A stretch of 64,000 nt of DNA, taken from NCBI RefSeq assembly GCF_011064615.1, contig NZ_JAALJH010000011.1, positions 1 through 64,000 of the forward strand, in the 5' to 3' direction. The position numbers were made by a program, and so were the translations under genes. Below are positions 18,114 to 26,706 of the stretch, in pieces. This DNA comes from Aquisphaera insulae. Lineage in GTDB: Bacteria; Planctomycetota; Planctomycetia; Isosphaerales; Isosphaeraceae. A model generated the notes under the pieces. The model had not been told where the DNA came from. It saw nothing but the letters and a program-made list of their open reading frames with translations, and did not search any database. Within the stretch, counting starts at the first letter, position 1. Each line of letters opens with the position of its first letter.

Positions 18114-18162
18114 TTCCCGATCGCATCGCGGACCGCGTCTGGCGTCACAGAAAGCGTCGCGT
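18114..18162 (+). repeat. Imperfect dispersed repeat, copy 2
   Basis: Second copy of the 49-base segment at 35-83 (40 of 49 positions alike). It lies in the divergent gap between the fusion gene (start 17941) and the DUF1559-like gene (start 18192), ending 29 bases before the latter. Confidence 0.5.
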
Positions 18163-18191
18163 TTGAGCCCAGCGACCGGGGAGTTTCCATC

Positions 18192-18962
18192 ATGCCCGGC
18201 ACGTTCGACCACGATCCGGAGTTCGCCGGCACGATCCAGAAGCCGCGGCGTCGGCGATACCAGATCCTGAAGCACCTGGGCTGTCTGGGCGTAATGGTGC
18301 TGTGGCTGATTCTGTCGACGCTGGCGTACGAGCACGGCAGACATGCCGCCTCTCGCGGCTGGTGCGGCAACAACCTCAAGCAGATCGCCCTGGCGATGCG
18401 GAGCTACGAGGACGACTACCACGCCTTGCCGCCCGCCTGCACGGTGGACGCGAACGGCCGGCGGCTCCATAGCTGGCGGACCTTGATTCTGCCCTACCTC
18501 GATCAGGAGGCACTCTACAAGTCCATCGACCTGTCGAAGCCCTGGGATGATCCGGCGAACGCGAAGGCACGGGCGGCCATGCCGAGCGTCTACCGCTGCT
18601 ACCTATCAAAAGCGCCCAAGAATACCACGACGTACCTGGCCAACGCGGCCGAGGGCGGTTGCCTGGTCCCGGGCCGGCCCCGGCGGCTGGACGAGATCAC
18701 CGACGGGCTCCTATGGACGTTGCTGGCGATCGAGGTCGACGAGCCGCACGCCGTCCCCTGGATGGCCCCGATCGATGCCGACGAGGCCCTCATCCTGGGC
18801 CTCTCTCCGGGCTCGAAGCTCACCCACGCCGGGGGCGTCAACGCGGCGTTCGGTGGCGGCGACGCGACGTTCATGAAGGCCACGAAGCCGGCCCAGACGC
18901 GCCGCGACTGGATCTCGATCGCCGGCGGCGACGGGATCTGTCTCGAAGGGTATTACGATTGA
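18192..18962 (+). CDS. DUF1559-like membrane protein without a prepilin leader
   Basis: Protein of 256 residues. It lacks the [12 protein letters not shown] leader of ordinary DUF1559 proteins but has one membrane helix (LGCLGVMVLWLILSTLAY, about 33-50). The following segment keeps the family hallmark CGNNLKQIALAMRSYEDDYHALPPA, then WRTLILPYLDQEALY and a C-terminal HAGGVNAAFGGGDATF that corresponds to the HPGG...DGS motif in degraded form. DUF1559 proteins are abundant, mostly uncharacterised planctomycete envelope proteins. GGGGAG lies about nine bases before ATG 18192; longer reading frames upstream are not supported. Single gene. Confidence 0.72.
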   Translation: MPGTFDHDPEFAGTIQKPRRRRYQILKHLGCLGVMVLWLILSTLAYEHGRHAASRGWCGNNLKQIALAMRSYEDDYHALPPACTVDANGRRLHSWRTLILPYLDQEALYKSIDLSKPWDDPANAKARAAMPSVYRCYLSKAPKNTTTYLANAAEGGCLVPGRPRRLDEITDGLLWTLLAIEVDEPHAVPWMAPIDADEALILGLSPGSKLTHAGGVNAAFGGGDATFMKATKPAQTRRDWISIAGGDGICLEGYYD

Positions 18963-19031
18963 CGTGACGATCCCGAAGCTCCCCGGGCGGCCCGGCCTGA
19001 CCTGCCTCACCCAAGTTTTCGGAGGAGTTAC

Positions 19032-19085
19032 TTGACGCGGATGACCTGGTGCCGGAATCTATGTTCGAACATTGTTCGGACGTAG
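19032..19085 (+). promoter_or_regulatory. Promoter and 27-bp operator palindrome of the catabolic operon
   Basis: A TTGACG hexamer (19032-19037) is a candidate -35 element, with GAATCT 17 bases on as a weak -10. Overlapping the expected start region is a 27-bp imperfect palindrome: left arm CTATGTTCGAACA (19059-19071), central T (19072), right arm TGTTCGGACGTAG (19073-19085), with 11 of 13 pairs complementary. It contains a perfect 12-bp palindrome ATGTTCGAACAT. The centre lies 28 bases before the first gene. A dimeric regulator, most simply the GntR protein encoded at 22117, could bind here and repress. Confidence 0.5.
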
Positions 19086-19099
19086 TCTGAAAACGGGGC

Positions 19100-20326
19100 A
19101 TGGTCTTGAAGATCGCATCCGTCGCCGCCCTCCGGATCAGACAGCCGGAGTTCGAGGATTTCACCTGGTGGGCGACTTCGCCGCTTGACGCGCTCTACGA
19201 GGAAGGGCGGCGGCAACGGGATCAGGGGGCGGCGCTGTTCAACAGGACGATCGACTCCCGCGACGACGACGTCTTCCATGTCCTGGTGCGAGTCACGACC
19301 GATGACGGCCTGACGGGGCTTGGGGCCATCGGGCTGGGCTCGCGGGCGATGGCCGACGCGGTCGAGCGGCTGCTGGCGCCGCTCATCCTGGGCCGAAACC
19401 CGTTCGACGTGGAACTGCTCTGGGAGCTGATGTTCCGCTCGACCGTGAATATCGGGCGCAAGGGGCTGATCCTTGAAGCGATCAGCGGGATTGACATTGC
19501 GCTCTGGGACATCCTGGGCAAGGCGACCGGCCAGCCCGTGTATAACCTGCTCGGCGGTCGGACGCGGGAGAAGATCCGTGCCTACGCGAGCTACCTCTAC
19601 GCCGACCGCGACCTCGACCGGTTCGCCCGCATGGCCAGGGGTTACGTCGAGGCCGGATTCACCGCCGTCAAGATGCGGTTCGGCTATGGCCCGTACGACG
19701 GCCGCGCGGGGATGCGGAAGAACGTCGAGCTGGTCCGGACGCTCCGGGAGGCCGTGGGCGACGACGTCGACGTGATGGCCGACGCCTACATGGGCTGGAC
19801 CGCGCAGTACGCCATCGAGATGATCCGCCTGCTCGACGACTACCACCTCGCCTGGATCGAGGAGCCGGTCTTGCCCGACGACCTCGACGGCTACGCCCGC
19901 ATCCGCGCCTCGACCCGGACCGCGATCGCCGGGGGCGAGCACGAGTTCACGCGGTACGGATTCAAGGAATTGATCACTCGCGGGTGCGTCGATTATGTCC
20001 AGCTCGACGTCAACCGCGTCGGCGGCGTCACCGAGGCGCGCAAGATCTGGGCGCTGGCCGCGTCGTTCTCTCTGCCGGTCGTGCCGCACTCGCAGAACTA
20101 CCATAACCAGCACCTGATCATGGCGCACCTGAACTCCCCGCTCTCCGAGTACCTCCCGCCGGATTACCGCGACGGCGACACATTCCTGTCCGAGCTGTTC
20201 ATCGGTGACGCCGTCGCCCGCGACGGGCACATCACGCTCTCCGACGCGCCCGGGATGGGGGTGGAATTGAATGAGGCGGTCGTCGCCGAGTACCTGCTGC
20301 CCCGTGATGGAGGATCGCCGCGATGA
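19100..20326 (+). CDS. Mandelate racemase/muconate lactonizing enzyme family (acid-sugar dehydratase-like)
   Basis: Enolase-superfamily enzyme of 408 residues. The N-terminal capping domain is followed by the barrel with the base region TAVKMRFGYG, metal ligands in VMADAYMGW, WIEEPVLP and IAGGEHEF, and the general acid/base His in VVPHSQNYHNQHL. The block GYGPYDGRAGMRKNVELV resembles L-rhamnonate dehydratase-type proteins, so dehydration of an aldonic acid to a 2-keto-3-deoxy acid is the best guess. It is first in an operon and overlaps the DapA-like gene as ATGA, whose product could act on such a keto acid. The start at 19100 has only a G-rich site upstream. Confidence 0.88.
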   Translation: MVLKIASVAALRIRQPEFEDFTWWATSPLDALYEEGRRQRDQGAALFNRTIDSRDDDVFHVLVRVTTDDGLTGLGAIGLGSRAMADAVERLLAPLILGRNPFDVELLWELMFRSTVNIGRKGLILEAISGIDIALWDILGKATGQPVYNLLGGRTREKIRAYASYLYADRDLDRFARMARGYVEAGFTAVKMRFGYGPYDGRAGMRKNVELVRTLREAVGDDVDVMADAYMGWTAQYAIEMIRLLDDYHLAWIEEPVLPDDLDGYARIRASTRTAIAGGEHEFTRYGFKELITRGCVDYVQLDVNRVGGVTEARKIWALAASFSLPVVPHSQNYHNQHLIMAHLNSPLSEYLPPDYRDGDTFLSELFIGDAVARDGHITLSDAPGMGVELNEAVVAEYLLPRDGGSPR

Positions 20327-21240
20327 AGGCTGATGCCTCGGGCGTCTACCCGATGCTGGTCCCGTTCTACACGGCCGACGATCGCGTCGACCACGCGCTC
20401 TGGCGCCCCCAGGTGGATGCGGCGGTCCGCCACGGCTGCCACGGGATCGGCGTCATGGGCCTCGGGACCGAGGTCAACAAGCTCTCGTCCGCCGAGCGCC
20501 GCGAGGTCGTTCGATCGGTCGCCGAGGCGCTCGGCGGACGGCTCCCGCTCTCGGTCACGGTCGGCGAGAACACGGTCCGGGGCCAGATCGAGTTTGCTCG
20601 GTTCGCCGTCGAGCACGGCGCCGCCTGGCTGATCCTCCAGCCGCCGTCCGTGTCCGACCTGCCGGAGATTGAGCTCCTGCGGTTCTTCGGCGCCGTGGCC
20701 GACGCGGTCCCGGTGCCGATCGCCGTGCAGAACGCGGCCATCTACCTGGGCATCCAGCTCACCGCGGCTGGCCTGGTCTCGCTCCACAGGCAGCACCCCA
20801 ACATCAGCCTCCTGAAGACGGAGGATCCGCCCGACGTCACGGCGCGGCTGATCGAGGAGACCGGGGGCGTCCTCCGCGTCTTCGTCGGCCGGGGCGGGCT
20901 GGACATGATCGACGAACTTCGGGCCGGGGCCGTGGGGATCATCCCGGGCGTCGAGACGATCGACCGAACCGCGCGCATCTTCGACGCCTTCCGGGACGGC
21001 CGCGAGGTCGAGGCGGAGGCGGCCTACGGCGAGATCCTGCCGACCCTGGTCTACGTCGAGCGGTCCATCAACCATTTCGTCACGGCCTCGCGCGAGATCC
21101 TGGCCCGTCGCCTGGGGGTGGCTCCGGTCCGCCACCGGCTCGGCAAGGACCTCGGCGACTTCGGCCGAGAGATGGTCGCGAGGTGCTCGCGATCGCTCGG
21201 TCCCCTGGCCGCCGGCGACGCGGCGGGAGTCTCCTCATGA
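20323..21240 (+). CDS. DapA/N-acetylneuraminate-lyase family protein with altered active site
   Basis: Class I aldolase-like TIM barrel of 305 residues. The Schiff-base lysine is Lys165 in SLLKTEDPP. The Tyr that normally precedes it by about 28 residues (YNVP in the family) is replaced by Gln136 in AVQNAAIY, and the PYY segment reads QPPS, so the usual proton relay is missing. The Thr-Thr-Gly-Glu loop is MGLGTEVNKLS. It may cleave or dehydrate a 2-keto-3-deoxy acid made by the preceding dehydratase, with altered chemistry, or do another reaction. It overlaps genes on both sides as ATGA. Confidence 0.83.
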   Translation: MKADASGVYPMLVPFYTADDRVDHALWRPQVDAAVRHGCHGIGVMGLGTEVNKLSSAERREVVRSVAEALGGRLPLSVTVGENTVRGQIEFARFAVEHGAAWLILQPPSVSDLPEIELLRFFGAVADAVPVPIAVQNAAIYLGIQLTAAGLVSLHRQHPNISLLKTEDPPDVTARLIEETGGVLRVFVGRGGLDMIDELRAGAVGIIPGVETIDRTARIFDAFRDGREVEAEAAYGEILPTLVYVERSINHFVTASREILARRLGVAPVRHRLGKDLGDFGREMVARCSRSLGPLAAGDAAGVSS

Positions 21241-22124
21241 ACGTCCTGCGCCTCGGGATCGTCGCGATGGTCCTGACCTCGGCATCGGCCCGCGGTGAGG
21301 ATGTCCGGTTTCAGGCCGGGATCATCTTCTCGGAGCCGGGCGGCGAGTCGCTCCGGCTGGACCTGGCACGACCGGCCTCGGGCGACGGGCCGTTCCCGGC
21401 GGTGATCTGCATCCACGGCGGCGGCTTCTCCGGCGGTCGTCGCGAGGACTACGACGACCTCTGCCGCAAGTTCGCCCGCCGGGGCTACGTGGCGGTGACG
21501 ATCGACTATCGCCTGGCCCCAAGGCATCGCTGGCCGGCCCAGATCCACGACGTCAAGGCGGCCGTCCGCTGGGTCCGCGCCCATGCCGGGGAGTACGGCA
21601 TCGATCCCGAGAAGATCGCCGCGATGGGCGCCTCTGCCGGCGGCCATCTGGCCCAGTTCCTCGGCGTGACGAACGACGTCCGCGAATTCGACGGGGACGC
21701 CGCACCGGGTGCCCCGTCGAGCCGGGTGGCGTGCATCGCCGCCTGGGCCCAGGCCAGCGACTTCACCCGGGAGTATGGCGTCTGGAAGGGGGCGGCCGAG
21801 GCGTTCCGCGGATTCCTGGGGGCGGAGCTGACGGCCGACTCGCGGAGGCTCCACGTCCGCGCCAGCCCGCTCTTCTGGGTGACGCCCAACGCGGCCCCGT
21901 CCCTCCTGGTCCATGGGACGGCGGACAGGGACGTCCTGTTCGCCCAGTCGGCCTGGATCTACGAGCGGCTCGTCTCGGCCGAGGTCGACGCCGAGCTGGT
22001 CCGGATCGAGGGGGGCGGCCATGGCCTGGCTGGTGCCCATCTCGAACAGGCCGAGCGCGCCACGTTTCGGTTCTTCGATCGCCGGTTCCGGCCGATGGGG
22101 CCGGGGGAGGCCTCTCATGACTGA
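21237..22124 (+). CDS. Secreted alpha/beta hydrolase (esterase, BD-FAE-like)
   Basis: Exported hydrolase of 295 residues with a signal peptide (MNVLRLGIVAMVLTSASARG). Motifs are ICIHGGGFSGG (oxyanion hole), GASAGGHL (nucleophile elbow), GTADRDVLF (acid) and GGGHGL (His). It resembles the esterase at 310-1215 in layout, including the DVKAAVRWVRAHA helix after the second strand. In this operon it may deacylate the substrate, or open a lactone, before uptake. ATG 21237 overlaps the previous stop as ATGA. Its own stop overlaps the regulator gene by eight bases. Confidence 0.87.
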   Translation: MNVLRLGIVAMVLTSASARGEDVRFQAGIIFSEPGGESLRLDLARPASGDGPFPAVICIHGGGFSGGRREDYDDLCRKFARRGYVAVTIDYRLAPRHRWPAQIHDVKAAVRWVRAHAGEYGIDPEKIAAMGASAGGHLAQFLGVTNDVREFDGDAAPGAPSSRVACIAAWAQASDFTREYGVWKGAAEAFRGFLGAELTADSRRLHVRASPLFWVTPNAAPSLLVHGTADRDVLFAQSAWIYERLVSAEVDAELVRIEGGGHGLAGAHLEQAERATFRFFDRRFRPMGPGEASHD

Positions 22125-22788
22125 CGTGCTGGCCGGCGCGGGGATGTCGAAGGCACGCCACGCCTTCCTGGAACTCCGCGAGCAGATCCTCGACGGCCGC
22201 CTCCCGCCGGGGACGCACCTGACGTTGCGGCCGATCGCGAAGTCGCTGGGCATGAGCGTCGGGGCCGTCTCCGAGGCGGTCCGAGAGCTGGTCCACGAGC
22301 AACTCGTCGACTTCGAGCCGAACTACGGGGCGCGCGTGAAGCGGTTCGACTCGGAGACCGTGCGCTGCCAGCACATCCTCCGGATCGCGATCGAGTGCGA
22401 GGCGATCCGTCGCTGCACCGATCGGATTTCCGGCCGCGAGCTTGACGAGCTGGAGGCACTGGCGCGAGAGGTCGACCGGCTGGTCGACGTCGAGGAGGAC
22501 CTCTCCAAGGCGCGGCGGCGCGACCTGGAATTCCACCTGCGGATCGCCGACCTCTCGGGCATCCCGACGCTGGCAGGCGTGCTCCGTTCTTGCCACCTCG
22601 TCCGGCTCTTGGCCGTCGAGGCCTCGCCGGGTCACGAGGCAATCCCGATCCCGAACCGGACGCACATCGAGCTGGTCGAGGCGATTCGAAGCCGCGACCC
22701 CGACGCGTCCGAGCGGGCGATGCGCGACCACTGCGAACGCTCGCTGCTCCTGCAACAGCGACGGGCCCTGGGCATGGTGTCCCGCTGA
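22117..22788 (+). CDS. GntR-family transcriptional regulator (FadR/FCD type)
   Basis: Regulator of 223 residues. An N-terminal winged helix-turn-helix (ILDGRLPPGTHLTLRPIAKS, then GMSVGAVSEAVRELVHEQLV) is followed by an all-helical FCD ligand-binding domain from about residue 80 (CEAIRRCTDRIS, DLEFHLRIADLSGI, HIELVEAIRSRD, RDHCERS). FCD domains bind small acids, often through a metal held by Asp/His residues, and usually repress the adjacent catabolic operon. The palindrome at 19059-19085 is a plausible site. GGGGGAGG lies about seven bases before ATG 22117. Confidence 0.9.
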   Translation: MTDVLAGAGMSKARHAFLELREQILDGRLPPGTHLTLRPIAKSLGMSVGAVSEAVRELVHEQLVDFEPNYGARVKRFDSETVRCQHILRIAIECEAIRRCTDRISGRELDELEALAREVDRLVDVEEDLSKARRRDLEFHLRIADLSGIPTLAGVLRSCHLVRLLAVEASPGHEAIPIPNRTHIELVEAIRSRDPDASERAMRDHCERSLLLQQRRALGMVSR

Positions 22789-22819
22789 TTGGAAACGGCT
22801 TCGGCTCGGAGGCGATCCC

Positions 22820-25219
22820 GTGAGCACACGCCGGAAGACAATCATCGTCGCGACGTCCTGGCTCGTTGCAGGGTGGGCATCGGCTGCGCCCGCCCTCGCG
22901 GCCGATGATGCGGCCGCCAGGTTCTTCGAGGACAAGGTCCGCCCCACGCTCGCCGATCGCTGCTACGAGTGCCACGGCCCGGCGTCGGGCAAGGGAAAGG
23001 CGAAGCTCCGCGTCGATTCGCGCGAGGCGCTGCTCCGCGGCGGCGAGTCGGGCCCGGCGATCGTCCCGGGCGAGCCGGATCGGAGTCTCCTCCTGCTCGC
23101 GATCCGTCACGACGGCGCCGTGGCGATGCCGCCGAAGTCCAGGCTCGACCAGGCCGAGATCGACGCCATCGCCGCGTGGGTCAAGGCCGGGGCTCCATGG
23201 CCCTCGGAGTCCGGCGCCCGGGCCGACGCCGCCACGCCGGCCGGCGGCTTAGCGGGATGGGGCAAGGAGGCGCGCGCGTTCTGGGCCTTCCAGCCGCTGA
23301 CGTCGCCGAGCCTTCCCGGCGTCGCCGACCCGAAGTGGGCGCGATCGCCGATCGACCGATTCATCCTGGCCCGGCTGGAAGCGGCCGGGCTCCATCCCTC
23401 CCCTCCGGCCGACCGTCGGACCCTGATCCGCCGCGCGACGATCGACCTGATCGGCCTGCCGCCGATGCCGGAGGAGGTCGAGGCGTTCGTGCGGGACGCG
23501 TCGGCGGACGCCTTCGACCGCGTCCTGGACCGGCTGCTCGCCTCGCCCCACTATGGCGAGCGGTGGGGCCGGCACTGGCTCGACGTCGCCCGATACGCCG
23601 ACAGCAACGGGATGGACGACAACCTCGCCTACTCCGACGCCTGGCGGTATCGCGACTACGTCATCGCCTCCTTCAACGCCGACGAGCCGTTCCCGCGATT
23701 CCTCGAAGCACAGCTCGCCGGCGACATCCTGGCCGGCTCCGACCCGAAGCGTCGCGACGAGCGAGTCGTCGCGACCGGCTTCCTGGCGATCGGCCCGAAG
23801 ATGCTCGCCGAGGACGACCCGGTCAAGCAGCAGATGGACATCGTCGACGAGCAGCTCGACACGACGTGCCGCACGTTCCTCGGGCTGACCATGGGCTGTG
23901 CTCGCTGCCACGACCACAAGTTCGACCCGCTGGCGATGGCCGACTATTACGCCCTCGCCGGGATCTTCAAGAGCACGCGGACGATGCTCAGCTTCCGCGT
24001 CGACTCCAAGTGGAACGCGACCGGCCTCGAGACGGCCCAGGCCGCCCTGCGACTCGAAGACCTCGAGACGATCATCGACCGCCACGACAACGCCCTGGTC
24101 AACGGCAACACCAACGCGATGCCCGCCGAGGAGCGCGCGGCCCGGGCCAGGCTCCTCGAGGACGCCAAGGCCGAATACGCCCGAATCCCCAAGGCCATGT
24201 CGGTCGCCGAGGGGAGCGTCGGCGACGTCCCCGTCTTCCTTCGCGGCAACCATCTGACCCCCGGGCCCGTCGTGCGTCGCGGCTTCCCGACCATCCTGGC
24301 CGGCTCCGACCAGGCCCCCCTGCCGTCGTCGCAGAGCGGCCGGCTCGAGCTGGCACGGTGGCTGGGGAGCCCGACCAACCCGCTCACGGCGCGGGTGCTC
24401 GTCAACCGGGTCTGGCGGTGGCACTTCGGCCGGGGGATCGTCCCGTCCGCGGACAACTTCGGCAGGCTCGGCCAGGTACCTTCCCACCCCGAATTGCTCG
24501 ACTGGCTGGCGACCCGATTCATCGCCGACGGCTGGTCGATCAAGGCCCTGCACCGGCGGATCTTGCTCTCGCAGACGTATCAAATGAGCACGTCCTGGGA
24601 CGAGAAGGCCGCCCAGGTCGACCCCGAGGATCGGCTCTTCTGGCGGATGCGGCGGTCGAGGCTCGACGCGGAGACGCTCCGCGACGCGATCCTGGCCGTC
24701 TGCGGCCTGCTCGACCCGGCGTCGGGCGGCCCGCCTATGGCGTCCAAGCCGTTCCAGAACCTGACGGCCACCGGCGATGCGAGCCGGCCGACGCTCTACG
24801 AGTCGCGGAGGCGGAGCGTCTACCTGCCGATCCTCCGCGGCGCCCTCTACGACCAGTTCCAGGCGTTCGACTTCCCCGACCCGGCGGTGGCCAACGGCGA
24901 CCGGGTCGCCACGACCGTGGCCTCGCAGTCCCTCTTCCTGATGAATGGCCCGCTGATGAAATCGGCGCCCGCACAACTGGCGAGGGCGCTGCTCGACCGG
25001 GCGGGGATCGCGGATGAGGACCGGCTCCGCGACCTCTGCCTGCGGCTCTTCGCCCGGCCGGCGGGCGAGGACGAGTTGAGGGGCTGGGAGGCGTTCCTCC
25101 GACGATATCAGGACGCGCGGTCGCTGGCGTCCGAGAAGCCCGAGGATCGACGGAACCTGGCGTGGCAGGGACTCTGCCGTGCGCTGATGTCGTCCAACGA
25201 GTTCCTGTACATCGAATGA
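22820..25219 (+). CDS. PSCyt1-DUF1549-DUF1553 planctomycete cytochrome protein
   Basis: Exported protein of 799 residues. The signal peptide ends near APALAADD. A PSCyt1 domain carries the haem site C-Y-E-C-H (48-52) and MPPKSRL. DUF1549 follows (PIDRFILARLEAAGLHPSPP, LIGLPPMPEEVEAF, YGERWGRHWLDVARYADSNG) and contains a second CxxCH in CARCHDHKFDP near residue 360. DUF1553 forms the C-terminal third (LVNRVWRWHFGRGIV, LHRRILLSQTYQMS, RMRRSRLDAETLRDA). Such proteins are usually paired with a DUF1501 gene, as here. They are thought to take part in extracellular oxidative breakdown of complex carbohydrates, but biochemical proof is thin. The GTG at 22820 is chosen because GGAGG lies seven bases upstream and a signal peptide follows. 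Confidence 0.9.
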   Translation: MSTRRKTIIVATSWLVAGWASAAPALAADDAAARFFEDKVRPTLADRCYECHGPASGKGKAKLRVDSREALLRGGESGPAIVPGEPDRSLLLLAIRHDGAVAMPPKSRLDQAEIDAIAAWVKAGAPWPSESGARADAATPAGGLAGWGKEARAFWAFQPLTSPSLPGVADPKWARSPIDRFILARLEAAGLHPSPPADRRTLIRRATIDLIGLPPMPEEVEAFVRDASADAFDRVLDRLLASPHYGERWGRHWLDVARYADSNGMDDNLAYSDAWRYRDYVIASFNADEPFPRFLEAQLAGDILAGSDPKRRDERVVATGFLAIGPKMLAEDDPVKQQMDIVDEQLDTTCRTFLGLTMGCARCHDHKFDPLAMADYYALAGIFKSTRTMLSFRVDSKWNATGLETAQAALRLEDLETIIDRHDNALVNGNTNAMPAEERAARARLLEDAKAEYARIPKAMSVAEGSVGDVPVFLRGNHLTPGPVVRRGFPTILAGSDQAPLPSSQSGRLELARWLGSPTNPLTARVLVNRVWRWHFGRGIVPSADNFGRLGQVPSHPELLDWLATRFIADGWSIKALHRRILLSQTYQMSTSWDEKAAQVDPEDRLFWRMRRSRLDAETLRDAILAVCGLLDPASGGPPMASKPFQNLTATGDASRPTLYESRRRSVYLPILRGALYDQFQAFDFPDPAVANGDRVATTVASQSLFLMNGPLMKSAPAQLARALLDRAGIADEDRLRDLCLRLFARPAGEDELRGWEAFLRRYQDARSLASEKPEDRRNLAWQGLCRALMSSNEFLYIE

Positions 25220-25250
25220 TGTCCCCGGACGAGACCGAGGGAGATGCGCG

Positions 25251-26657
<1,407 letters not shown>

Positions 26658-26706
26658 GCCCGCTCGTCCTCTCGCAGAGCCCCACCCGATCGAAGGGAGA
26701 TCGCCG

